This document shows, piece by piece, positions 1 through 8,373 of a stretch of 15,892 nucleotides of DNA. Below the pieces are notes generated by a model that made no database searches, was not told the origin of the DNA, and was given only the letters and a program-made list of their open reading frames with translations. The position numbers were made by a program, and so were the translations under genes. Positions within the stretch are counted from its first letter, which is position 1; each line of letters starts with the position of its first letter. The stretch is taken from positions 1 to 15,892 of the forward strand of contig JBCDBY010000078.1 of NCBI GenBank assembly GCA_039182715.1. The letters run 5' to 3'. Source of the DNA: JBCDBY01 sp039182715 (GTDB lineage Bacteria > Planctomycetota > PLA2).

Positions 1-262
1 GCACGGCGGATACGAAAGAACCTTTCATGCCCGGACGGAAGATCGTTGCGTCCCGCCCGCACACAAAAAATAGGGAAAACGCCCTAGGAACTGTTTGCCC
101 GGTAGAAGTTCCCGTGCATCATGTGGCCATCGCCCCGCGGCGATTGGTATGGAGTGAGGGCCCTGCGGGGCCTCTGGCCGCGGGCAACCCCGGCCGGCGG
201 AAACGTCGGCCCCTTATCGGACACCGCCGTCCCGGCACCTCGGCACAAGGAACCGGGCGGAG
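1..262. other. Gene-poor tail with several hairpins; possible start of a further minus-strand gene
   Basis: No recognisable complete gene lies here. Read on the minus strand, downstream of the sigma-54 activator, the stretch contains perfect or near-perfect inverted repeats: 156-174 (GC-rich, one bulge), 129-144 (ATCGCC/GGCGAT, 4-nt loop) and 87-112 (GGAACT/AGTTCC), then the terminator-like hairpin at 65-86. The string TGTCCGATAA (minus, 213-222) resembles a -10 region and recurs upstream of moxR. This could be a structured 3' untranslated region or a small RNA. At the extreme left a minus-strand ATG (26-28) opens a reading frame MKGSFVSAV that runs off the window. It may be the next gene, but nine codons are too few to call. 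Confidence 0.3.
65..86 (-). terminator. Possible intrinsic terminator
   Basis: On the minus strand TAGGG pairs with CCCTA around a 6-nt loop, and the 3' arm is followed directly by six T residues (plus-strand A65-A70), rare in this GC-rich sequence. The stem is only 5 bp, which is weak for a terminator, but the T-run placement is right. It would end transcription of the sigma-54 activator gene, or of a small RNA, about 180 nt past that gene's stop. Confidence 0.4.
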
Positions 263-1948
<1,686 letters not shown>

Positions 1949-1981
1949 ACAGGCATTATTGCCAACTGTTACCCTTTCCGC
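1949..1981. promoter_or_regulatory. Back-to-back promoters in a 33-bp divergent spacer
   Basis: Minus direction: AATAAT (plus 1955-1960), then 6 nt, then the ATG of the FHA activator. Plus direction: TACCCT (1970-1975) with an upstream TG (1967-1968, extended -10 arrangement), then 6 nt, then the ATG of the DUF151 gene. No Shine-Dalgarno site fits in either 6-nt leader, so both transcripts are probably leaderless. GGCA-TTAT-TGCC at 1952-1963 is a small inverted repeat overlapping the minus-direction -10 and could be half of an operator. No good -35 box is visible. Confidence 0.5.
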
Positions 1982-2395
1982 ATGGATCGGATGTGCGAAG
2001 CCGAGCTGGCCCGCATCATCATCAACGACGCGATGGACCAGCAGCAGATCTGGGTCCGCGAAAAAGGTGGTGGGCGCGAGTTCCCCATCGTGATCGGCGT
2101 GCCCGAGGCGCTGGCCATCGATCGCTTCGTCAAGGAGATCGAGACGCCGCGGCCGATGACGCACGAGCTGCTGTTCAACGTGCTGCAGGCGCTCGACGCC
2201 AAGATCCTGCGAGTGGAGATCACGGCGCTGCGGGATGCGACATTCCACGGAAACCTGGTCCTGATCGGGGTGGACGGACGCGAGGTCGACGTCGACGCGC
2301 GCACCTCCGACGCCATCGCGCTCGCCGTGCGGTCGGGAGCCGCACTCTTCGTCCACGAGGACGTGCTGGACGAAGCCTCCCGCGACATATCGTGA
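1982..2395 (+). CDS. DUF151 / bifunctional nuclease family protein
   Basis: A 137-aa protein covering nearly the whole DUF151 domain (PF02577), the family of Thermotoga TM0160 and the plant bifunctional nucleases. Visible family features are the early strand ending in the FPIVIG motif at about residues 35-40, PRPMTHELL at about 58-66 (family pattern RPLTHDLL), and a distal segment with RTSDAIALA at about 108-116 (family pattern RPSDAIALA). Nuclease activity is reported for some members, but the biochemical role in bacteria is unsettled. The ATG at 1982 is chosen from the TACCCT-N6-ATG spacing; the ATG at 1991 (MCEAEL) is a possible alternative with a weak GGATCGG in front. The last codon overlaps the start of the antiporter by GTGA, indicating translational coupling. 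Confidence 0.85.
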   Translation: MDRMCEAELARIIINDAMDQQQIWVREKGGGREFPIVIGVPEALAIDRFVKEIETPRPMTHELLFNVLQALDAKILRVEITALRDATFHGNLVLIGVDGREVDVDARTSDAIALAVRSGAALFVHEDVLDEASRDIS

Positions 2396-4140
2396 AAGAA
2401 GGTCTGATCACCGGACTCGCGCTCGTCGCGATCATCGGCATCGGGGCGCAGTGGCTCGCGTGGCGACTGCGCCTGCCGTCCATCCTGCTGCTCATGGGCG
2501 CGGGCTTCCTGGCCGGCCCCGAGCTGCTCGACCTCATTCGTCCCGACGAGAAGTTCGGCGACCTGCTGCTGCCGATCGTCTCGCTCTCCGTGGCCATCCT
2601 GCTCTTCGAGGGCGGTCTCACGCTCCGGTTGCGCGACATCGAGGGACGCAAGCAGGTCGTGGGCCGCCTCGTGACGCAGGGCGCGCTCGTCACCTGGGTG
2701 CTCGCCGCCCTGTTCGCGAAGCTGTTCTGCGGCATGACCTGGCCCGCGGCGATTCTCGTCGGCGCGATCCTGGTCGTCACCGGTCCCACGGTCATCGCGC
2801 CGCTGCTGCGGCAGATCCGTCCCACCGGTCCGGTCGGTCCGATCCTGCGCTGGGAAGGCATCCTGATCGACCCGGTCGGCGCGGTGCTCGCCGTCCTGGT
2901 GCTCGAATTCTTCGTCGCGCGTGCGACCGGCGGCAACTTCAGCGCGCTCAGCGCGCTCTTCAAGACGATCGTGCTGGGCGGCGGCGTCGGCATCGTGCTC
3001 GGCTGGGCGCTGACGCAGCTCCTCGCCCGCTACTGGATTCCCGACCACCTGCACAACGCCGTCTCGCTCGCCTTCGCGCTGCTTGCGTTCACCGCCGGCA
3101 ACGCCGCGCAGCATGAGGCGGGCCTGCTCTCCGTCACGCTGCTCGGCGTCTACCTGGCCAACCAGGAGCGCGTCGACATCTCGCACATCGTCGAGTTCAA
3201 GGAGAACGTGCAGGTGCTGCTCATCGCGGCGCTGTTCATCCTCATGTCGGCGCGTCTGGAATTCGAGGACCTCGCCAACGTCGGCTGGGGCGGCGTGGCG
3301 TTCCTGATCGCGCTCATACTCGTCGTGCGACCCCTGTCCGTGTGGGTCTGCGTGCGCGGCTCGGCGCTCGAACGCAACGAACGCCTCTTCCTGATGGCGA
3401 TGGCACCGCGCGGCATCGTCGCCGCCGCGGTGGCGTCGGTCTTCGCGCTGCGCCTCGAGGCCGCGGGCGTCCCGGGCGGTCGCGAGCTGGTGCCGCTGGT
3501 CTTTTTCGTCATCCTCGGCACCGTCGCGACCTACGGCCTGCTCGGCGGCCCGGTCGCCTACCGTCTCGGCCTCGCCAAGGCGAAGCCGCAGGGCGTGCTG
3601 CTGCTCGGCGCGCACCCGTGGGGCCGCGCGCTCGGCGAGGCGCTGCAGAACGGCGGCATCCAGGTGCTGATGGTCGACACCAACCCGTCCAACATCCGCG
3701 CCGCGCGCATGGCCAAACTGCGCACCTTCCAGGGGTCCCTGCTGGCCGACAGCAGCGACGAGCGCGTCGACCTCTCCGGCCTCGGCCGGCTCGCGGCGCT
3801 CACGCCGAACGACGAGGTCAACACGCTCTCGGCGCGCCACTACCAGCACACCTTCGGCCGCGCCGAGATCTACCAGCTCCCGACCGAGGCCGACGTCCAC
3901 GGCGGCCGCGAGCTGTTCGGCATGCGCTACCTCGAGATCACGCAGCGGTTCAACGAGGGCGCCCGCTTCCGCGTGACGCGGCTGACCGCCCAGTTCAACG
4001 TGCAGGCGTGGCGCGAGGAGCACGGCGAGGACGCGGTTCCGTTCGCCGCCATCGACGGCGACGGCAAGCTGACGCTGGCGACGCTCGATCAGCCGCTCGA
4101 GGTCAAGGCGGGCTCGACGCTCATCGGGCTGGTCGCGTAG
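2392..4140 (+). CDS. Cation:proton antiporter, CPA1/NhaP-like, with C-terminal TrkA (RCK-like) regulatory region
   Basis: A 582-aa inner-membrane protein that should exchange Na+ or K+ for H+. Residues 1 to about 395 form the Na+/H+ exchanger domain with about a dozen hydrophobic helices. It carries TGPT at 130-133 and ID-P at 159-161 (D160 as likely ion-binding acid) in the usual unwound-helix positions, and APRGIVAAA at 338-346. Residues about 400-500 resemble a TrkA-N Rossmann fold (GVLLLG at 401-406, D429 at the end of the second strand), but the dinucleotide loop reads GAHPWG rather than the classical GxGxxG. Residues about 525-582 look like TrkA-C. Start is GTG at 2392, fixed by the GTGA overlap with the DUF151 gene and by the hydrophobic N-terminus. 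The 3' end overlaps the convergent transglutaminase gene by 52 bp. Ion specificity cannot be told from sequence. Confidence 0.92.
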   Translation: MKEGLITGLALVAIIGIGAQWLAWRLRLPSILLLMGAGFLAGPELLDLIRPDEKFGDLLLPIVSLSVAILLFEGGLTLRLRDIEGRKQVVGRLVTQGALVTWVLAALFAKLFCGMTWPAAILVGAILVVTGPTVIAPLLRQIRPTGPVGPILRWEGILIDPVGAVLAVLVLEFFVARATGGNFSALSALFKTIVLGGGVGIVLGWALTQLLARYWIPDHLHNAVSLAFALLAFTAGNAAQHEAGLLSVTLLGVYLANQERVDISHIVEFKENVQVLLIAALFILMSARLEFEDLANVGWGGVAFLIALILVVRPLSVWVCVRGSALERNERLFLMAMAPRGIVAAAVASVFALRLEAAGVPGGRELVPLVFFVILGTVATYGLLGGPVAYRLGLAKAKPQGVLLLGAHPWGRALGEALQNGGIQVLMVDTNPSNIRAARMAKLRTFQGSLLADSSDERVDLSGLGRLAALTPNDEVNTLSARHYQHTFGRAEIYQLPTEADVHGGRELFGMRYLEITQRFNEGARFRVTRLTAQFNVQAWREEHGEDAVPFAAIDGDGKLTLATLDQPLEVKAGSTLIGLVA

Positions 4141-5987
4141 CGCGCCTCTTCGTGCGCTTCGGTGACCTCCTCGAGCTCCGCGTGCTGCGCCGGCTCGAGC
4201 TCGACGCGCCCCAACAGTTCGCGCGGCGTCTCGCCCTCGCGCAGGGTCACGTCGAAACGGGCGAGCGTACGCTCGTAGCGGCGCACGGCGGCCGCGACCC
4301 GCGGACGGCGGCGGCGCCAGCGGCGGAAGGCGATCAGCGCCACGGCGAGGCCGGCGAGGCCGGCGCGCGTCGCCGGCCGCGTCAGCCACGCGGTCAGCGC
4401 CGCGCGCGCGCCGCGGTCGAAGCCGGTCACCTTCTCCCACAGGCCGGCCATCCAGTAGCGCAGCCGCATCCACGCGTTGAGCCGCGCGACCGCCTCCGGG
4501 CTGTCGGACGCGGGCGTGGGATCGATCGTGGTCCAGCCGCGCTTGGCGTCGTAGACCTCGACCCAGGCGTGCGCGTGCCGCGCGCGCAGCAGCATCGTCT
4601 TGCCGTCCGGCGTCCACTCGTCGGAGCGGTAGCCGGTCACGAGACGGCAGGGCACGAACTGCATGCGCAGCAGCACGACCATCGCACTGGCGAAGTACTC
4701 GCAGTGCCCGCCCTTGCGCCCGCTCAGGAACTCGTCGAGCGAGCTGGCGCCGTCCTCGGCGCCCGGCGGCAGGTAGACGTGCTGCGTGCGCAGGTGGTGC
4801 GCGACGCGCTGGACGTAGGACTCGAGGTCGGGCGCCTGCGCGCGGAGCGTGGCGGCGAGCGTGCGCGCGGACGACGGCACGACACGGCGATCCAGCGCGA
4901 CGTGGGTATTGATGTCGCCCTGCGCGCGGCCGCCGAGCGCGTCGAGGTCCACGCGTTCCGGCTGGACGGCGATCTCGCAGCGCGTGGGCGCTTCGGTGGC
5001 GGATCGGAAGGTGAGGTCGCGCGCGGCGCGCACGGTCATGCGCTCCTGCGGATCGACGACGTGGACCGCCTGCGCCGAAAGCGGCATCGGGAAACGGCGA
5101 CGCGTGTCGCCGAGCCGCACCACCTCGACCCAGGCGGGGTCCGACTCGCCGGGTCGCACCCAGACGCCGGCGCGGCGCGAGCGCTTCCACTGGCTGCGGA
5201 CCAGCACGCGCCCCTCGGGGCCGGGGCTCCAGGCGCTGCCGTCGAACCGGTCGAGCGTGGCACCGCGCCAGTGCTGCGGGACCTGCTCGGCGCGACCGCG
5301 GCGCAGGTGCACGCGCATGACCACGCGGTTGCTCGCCGTCGCGCCGTTGAGTTCCTGCAGGTTCACGCGATCGCTGAAATCGACCTCGGCCAACCCGGGG
5401 TTGTTGAGCCGCATCGTCTCGGCGAAGTACCCGCGGCGCTGGAAGTCGCGCGGCATGAGGAAGAAGATCGCGAGCGTGAGACCGATCACCGCGGCGACGC
5501 GCGGCCCGAAGCCCTGGAGCGCGACACGCGACGACTGGCCGCGCTGCGCGTGCATCTGCAGCGCCAGCAGCAGGCAGGGCGCGTAGACCAGGAAGACGAT
5601 CGAGTAGCCGACGTCGACGCTCAGGAACGAGGTGACGATGGCGATCAGGAACGAGTTGAAGAACAGCAGGTCGGGCTTCTGCATGCGCCCGATGTTGTTC
5701 AGCAGGTGCACCTGCGCCAGCGTGGCGAGCAGCAGCCCGTCCTCCAGCAGGTAGGCGACGCCCGCGGTCGTGATGTGGTGCACGAGCAGCGCGAAGCCGC
5801 CGAGTACGGCCGCGTTCCACGCCGCGCGGTACCAGAGGAACTCCGCCCAGCCGGCCAGCCAGGGCGACGCGAGCGTGAGCAGCATGAACGGACCGAGCCA
5901 CGACCAGCTCGCCGCCTCGGTGGTCCACGCGAAGCAGAGGTTGGTGAAGACGAGCCCCACCAGCGAGAAGCGCAGCCACGGGTTCAT
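4089..5987 (-). CDS. DUF3488 and transglutaminase-like domain membrane protein with DUF4129 tail
   Basis: A 632-aa membrane protein. The N-terminal ~180 residues hold several hydrophobic helices (about 5-22, 31-48, 55-80, 107-123, 127-145, 160-178; DUF3488). A periplasmic region follows, then a transglutaminase core with a complete catalytic triad: C429 in GGHCEYFA, H473 in HAHAWVEVYD and D489 in TTIDPTP. A further transmembrane helix at about 542-554 and a short cytoplasmic DUF4129-like tail (about 562-615) complete the family architecture. Bacterial members sit beside MoxR and DUF58 genes, as here. The substrate is unknown; the fold supports either crosslinking or peptidase chemistry. The start ATG overlaps the DUF58 stop by ATGA. 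The last ~17 codons overlap the convergent antiporter gene, an unusual arrangement. Confidence 0.93.
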   Translation of the reverse strand: MNPWLRFSLVGLVFTNLCFAWTTEAASWSWLGPFMLLTLASPWLAGWAEFLWYRAAWNAAVLGGFALLVHHITTAGVAYLLEDGLLLATLAQVHLLNNIGRMQKPDLLFFNSFLIAIVTSFLSVDVGYSIVFLVYAPCLLLALQMHAQRGQSSRVALQGFGPRVAAVIGLTLAIFFLMPRDFQRRGYFAETMRLNNPGLAEVDFSDRVNLQELNGATASNRVVMRVHLRRGRAEQVPQHWRGATLDRFDGSAWSPGPEGRVLVRSQWKRSRRAGVWVRPGESDPAWVEVVRLGDTRRRFPMPLSAQAVHVVDPQERMTVRAARDLTFRSATEAPTRCEIAVQPERVDLDALGGRAQGDINTHVALDRRVVPSSARTLAATLRAQAPDLESYVQRVAHHLRTQHVYLPPGAEDGASSLDEFLSGRKGGHCEYFASAMVVLLRMQFVPCRLVTGYRSDEWTPDGKTMLLRARHAHAWVEVYDAKRGWTTIDPTPASDSPEAVARLNAWMRLRYWMAGLWEKVTGFDRGARAALTAWLTRPATRAGLAGLAVALIAFRRWRRRRPRVAAAVRRYERTLARFDVTLREGETPRELLGRVELEPAQHAELEEVTEAHEEARYATSPMSVEPALTSSG

Positions 5988-6868
5988 GACGGCAGCCTCA
6001 CGACGTGCGTGCCGACGGCGGGCGGCGCGATGGAGCGCGTCGTCATGCGCTGCACGCGCGCCAGGTAGGTCCAGAGCTCCGCCCACGGGCGGTGGCCGGG
6101 GCCGAAGGTCTCGACGAGATCCTGGGTGTGCAGCGTGAGCGGCAGCTTCTCCTCGCGGGCCGCGTCGGCGAAGCCGGCGATGCGGCGCAGCGCGTGCTCG
6201 AACGGCTCCTCCTCGGCGCGCAGGTCGAGCAGGAACTCGTAGCCCTCGCCGCAGCCCGCCTCCCACTCCGCGACGACGGGTGCGCCGCGCCGCGCCGTCG
6301 CCCGCCAGTGCACGCAGCGCATCGAGTCGCCGGCGCGATACTCGCGCAGCGCGGAAGGCTGCAGCAGCCCGAGTTCACCCTGGGGAGCGCCGTCGTCGCC
6401 GGCCGCCCCACCGGCGGCACCCTCCTGCGGGGAGAGCGGCGCGGGGTAGACGACGATCGGATCGAGGTCGGGCAAGGTGCGCGACGCCTCGAAGAAGCCG
6501 AGCGGCCAGCTCGAGACGAGCTCCGCCTTGGCGACGCGATAGAAGCCGCGCGGCAACGCGGGCAGCGGCGCCTCGATCCGCTCGCCGTCTTCCAGCGTCA
6601 GCCGGACGCGGGCGTCGCGGGCGCGCCCCTGCGAGGCGAGGCGCAATTGCGGCGGCTGCCCGGCGGGCACCGGCGCGCACGGCGCCAGCGCGGCCTCGAC
6701 GCCCCAGAGGTTGCGCACCGACCAGACCAGGGCGCAGATGCCGAGCGAGGTCGAGAAGCAGAGCAGCAGGAAGTAGAGGTTGGAGTACGCGGCGGCGTAG
6801 TGCACGAACACGACCACGGCCTGGAAGAGCAGCGCCTTGATGCCGAGGCCGGTCGGGCGGAGCTTCAC
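5984..6868 (-). CDS. DUF58 domain protein
   Basis: A 294-aa protein with two N-terminal transmembrane helices (about 9-28 and 30-51), a strand-rich region, and the DUF58 core signature REYRAGDSMRCVHW at 175-188 followed by RATARRGAP (189-197). DUF58 is a degenerate von Willebrand A-like domain. The family is encoded with MoxR ATPases and is thought to be a client or partner in envelope-associated assembly. Residues about 147-165 form a Gly/Ala-rich low-complexity loop, perhaps specific to this lineage. The start is GTG at 6868, chosen because it gives a 4-bp GTGA overlap with the moxR stop and places the transmembrane helices at the true N-terminus. The earlier ATG at 7039 would lie deep inside moxR. 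The stop overlaps the transglutaminase start by ATGA. Confidence 0.9.
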   Translation of the reverse strand: MKLRPTGLGIKALLFQAVVVFVHYAAAYSNLYFLLLCFSTSLGICALVWSVRNLWGVEAALAPCAPVPAGQPPQLRLASQGRARDARVRLTLEDGERIEAPLPALPRGFYRVAKAELVSSWPLGFFEASRTLPDLDPIVVYPAPLSPQEGAAGGAAGDDGAPQGELGLLQPSALREYRAGDSMRCVHWRATARRGAPVVAEWEAGCGEGYEFLLDLRAEEEPFEHALRRIAGFADAAREEKLPLTLHTQDLVETFGPGHRPWAELWTYLARVQRMTTRSIAPPAVGTHVVRLPS

Positions 6869-7806
6869 AGCGATACGGGCGTCTGCTCGAGCGTGGCCGT
6901 CACGAGCTCGGAGGCGTCCCCGCTGCCGCGCAGGAAGATGCGATGCGCGAGCACCGGGACGGCGAGCGCCTTGAGGTCGTCGGGGAGCACGTAGGAGCGG
7001 CCCTGCAGAAGCGCCCGGGCGCGCGCCGCGCGAATCCACGCCATGGCGGCGCGCGGGCTCACGCCGAGCGCGACGCCTTCGTGTTCGCGCGTGGCGCGCA
7101 CGACGTCGTAGGCGTACGCCGCGACGGGGCGGCTCACCTCGACGTCGCCGACGCCGGCGAACACCTCGAAGAGCTTTTCGCGCGCGAGCACCGGCGCGAC
7201 CTCGTCGAGACGCTGCTGCGGATCGACGCCGAGGTAGAGGCCGAGTTCGCTCTGCGCGTCGGGGTAGTCGACGTGCACGCGCACGAGGAAACGGTCGAGC
7301 GCCGCCTCGGGCAGCGGATAGGTGCCGTGGAACTCGATCGGGTTGCGCGTGGCGAGCACGAAGAAGGAGTCGGACAGCGTGTGGGTCTCGCCGTCGGCGG
7401 AGATCGTGCCGCTTTCCATCGCCTCGAGCAGGCAGGAGAGCGTGCGCGGGCTGGTGCGGTTGATCTCGTCCGCCAGCACGATGTCGGTGAAGATCGGGCC
7501 GGGCACGAACTCGAACTCACCGCGCCCCGACCGCCAGACCGAGCTGCCGGTGATGTCGCCCGGCATGAGGTCGTTGGTGAACTGGATACGGTTGAAGTCG
7601 AGCCCGGTCACGCGCGCCAGCGTGCGGGCGAGCAGCGTCTTGCCGGTCCCCGGGATACCCTCGATGAGAACGTGGCCGCGCGCGAAGAGGGCGACGAGAA
7701 TCGCCTCGACGACCGCATCCGGCAGAACCATGATGCGGCGCAGTTCCTCCTGCAGCGCCTGGCCCAGTGCGGCGCCATCTCGCGCCTGCGTCGATGCATC
7801 TCCCAT
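6865..7806 (-). CDS. MoxR family AAA+ ATPase
   Basis: A 313-aa AAA+ ATPase of the MoxR branch, a chaperone-like protein thought to remodel or insert metal cofactors into partner proteins, often von Willebrand A proteins. Visible motifs: Walker A GIPGTGKT at 50-57, Walker B VLADEIN at 110-116, and the MoxR signature ATRNPIE at 152-158 continuing through GTYPLPEAALDRF (161-173). A C-terminal lid domain (about 225-313) includes SPRAA at 250-254. Length is normal for the family. First gene of a three-gene operon with DUF58 and transglutaminase genes joined by 4-bp overlaps. I see no separate von Willebrand (BatA/BatB-type) genes in the window. No clear Shine-Dalgarno site precedes the ATG; a GGGGG run lies about 11 nt upstream. 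Confidence 0.95.
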   Translation of the reverse strand: MGDASTQARDGAALGQALQEELRRIMVLPDAVVEAILVALFARGHVLIEGIPGTGKTLLARTLARVTGLDFNRIQFTNDLMPGDITGSSVWRSGRGEFEFVPGPIFTDIVLADEINRTSPRTLSCLLEAMESGTISADGETHTLSDSFFVLATRNPIEFHGTYPLPEAALDRFLVRVHVDYPDAQSELGLYLGVDPQQRLDEVAPVLAREKLFEVFAGVGDVEVSRPVAAYAYDVVRATREHEGVALGVSPRAAMAWIRAARARALLQGRSYVLPDDLKALAVPVLAHRIFLRGSGDASELVTATLEQTPVSL

Positions 7807-7941
7807 CGGCAGCTAGCCCCCGTTTCTACGTCCTGTGGGGCGCCGCTCCCGAACGCGACGGCGCCGATCGTTTATCGGACACCGGGCGGGGAAACTGGAG
7901 TGGACGGCGGCGCGGTGGCGCGGCCGACCGTGGTGCCGTCG
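7807..7941 (-). promoter_or_regulatory. moxR upstream region with TGTCCGATAA box
   Basis: A 135-bp spacer between the XRE gene stop and the moxR start. On the minus strand AGTTT is followed 12 nt later by TCCGATAA, which resembles the sigma-28 (FliA) -10 element GCCGATAA with an imperfect -35. The same ten bases TGTCCGATAA also occur at 213-222 on the minus strand. A second -10 candidate, TAGAAA, lies on the minus strand at about 7826-7831. Either would give a leader of roughly 15-65 nt. This is a by-eye match only. Confidence 0.25.
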
Positions 7942-8184
7942 CTAACAGACGTTGCAGGGGCGCTCGCGGAAGTTGCGGGCGGCTTTGACGACCATGCGGT
8001 CGTAGCGGGTCCGGGTCAGCCGGTATGCGACGGCGAGGCGATCGCGGAGCTTGATGTCACGCGGCAGCTCCATGCCGAATTCGGCGTGCAGCACCGTTTC
8101 CGCGGAGCACTTCGCCTCGCGTGCGAGTTCGAGCAGCGAAAGTCCCATGGACTCGCGCCGCGAGCGCAGATCGAACGTAGCCAT
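7942..8184 (-). CDS. Small XRE-like helix-turn-helix protein
   Basis: An 80-aa protein whose residues about 5-57 look like a Cro/C1 (XRE) helix-turn-helix. LRSRRESMGLSLLELA (6-21) forms the first helix and turn, CSAETVLHAEFG (26-37) corresponds to the recognition helix, and DRLAVAYRLTRTRYD (48-62) follows. In place of the common S/T-x-x-x-I/L-E pattern it has ETVLHAE, so DNA binding is likely but not certain. The tail ends in CNVC (C77, C80). The ATG at 8184 is chosen because the HTH begins directly after it; an in-frame ATG at 8226 would add 14 residues with no homology. TACGGG lies 6 nt upstream, a weak version of the leaderless pattern seen elsewhere. It lies 135 bp upstream of moxR on the same strand, so it may regulate that operon, but this is inference. 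Confidence 0.65.
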   Translation of the reverse strand: MATFDLRSRRESMGLSLLELAREAKCSAETVLHAEFGMELPRDIKLRDRLAVAYRLTRTRYDRMVVKAARNFRERPCNVC

Positions 8185-8273
8185 TTGGTTCCCGTACCGA
8201 CGAGGACATGCCCCGTCAGGAAACATCTATCGGCCATCCGGCGGGCCGCCTGCAGAATTCAAACACGGAGTCT

Positions 8274-8308
8274 CGAAATGAAACGACGGCGGTGTGTGCC
8301 CCCGTCGT
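8274..8308 (-). terminator. Likely intrinsic terminator of the glycosyltransferase/HEAT-propeller operon
   Basis: ACGACGG (8283-8289) and CCGTCGT (8302-8308) form a perfect 7-bp stem, extendable by GG/CC pairs across a one-base bulge. Read on the minus strand the hairpin is followed by TTCATTTC, a T-rich tail that stands out in this sequence. It lies about 65 nt beyond the stop of the HEAT-propeller gene. The rest of the 189-bp spacer (8185-8373) shows no credible gene; GCCGATAG on the minus strand (8227-8234) is a possible -10 for the XRE gene. Confidence 0.5.
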
Positions 8309-8373
8309 CGCGCGCCGCCCTAACCACCTGAGCGAGGAAGACTTACGCGCCCATACGACCGCGCGAGCGGCCG

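Noticed and set aside
1955..1975. Sigma-54 -24/-12 promoter (TTGGCA...TGCC on the minus strand)
   Set aside because: The GG-to-GC spacing is about three bases too short for the strict consensus.
1949..2356. N-terminal extension of the FHA activator
   Set aside because: Would be antisense to the DUF151 gene and shows no homology; the ATG at 1948 begins just before the FHA fold.
1969..5979. Open frame of 1336 codons on the minus strand
   Set aside because: Runs antisense to the antiporter gene and out of frame through the transglutaminase gene; composition is Arg/Ala-rich low complexity as expected of GC-rich shadow frames, with no recognisable domain.
3342..6068. Open frame of 908 codons on the plus strand
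   Set aside because: Out-of-frame through the antiporter and antisense to the transglutaminase gene; no domain, His/Arg-rich shadow composition.
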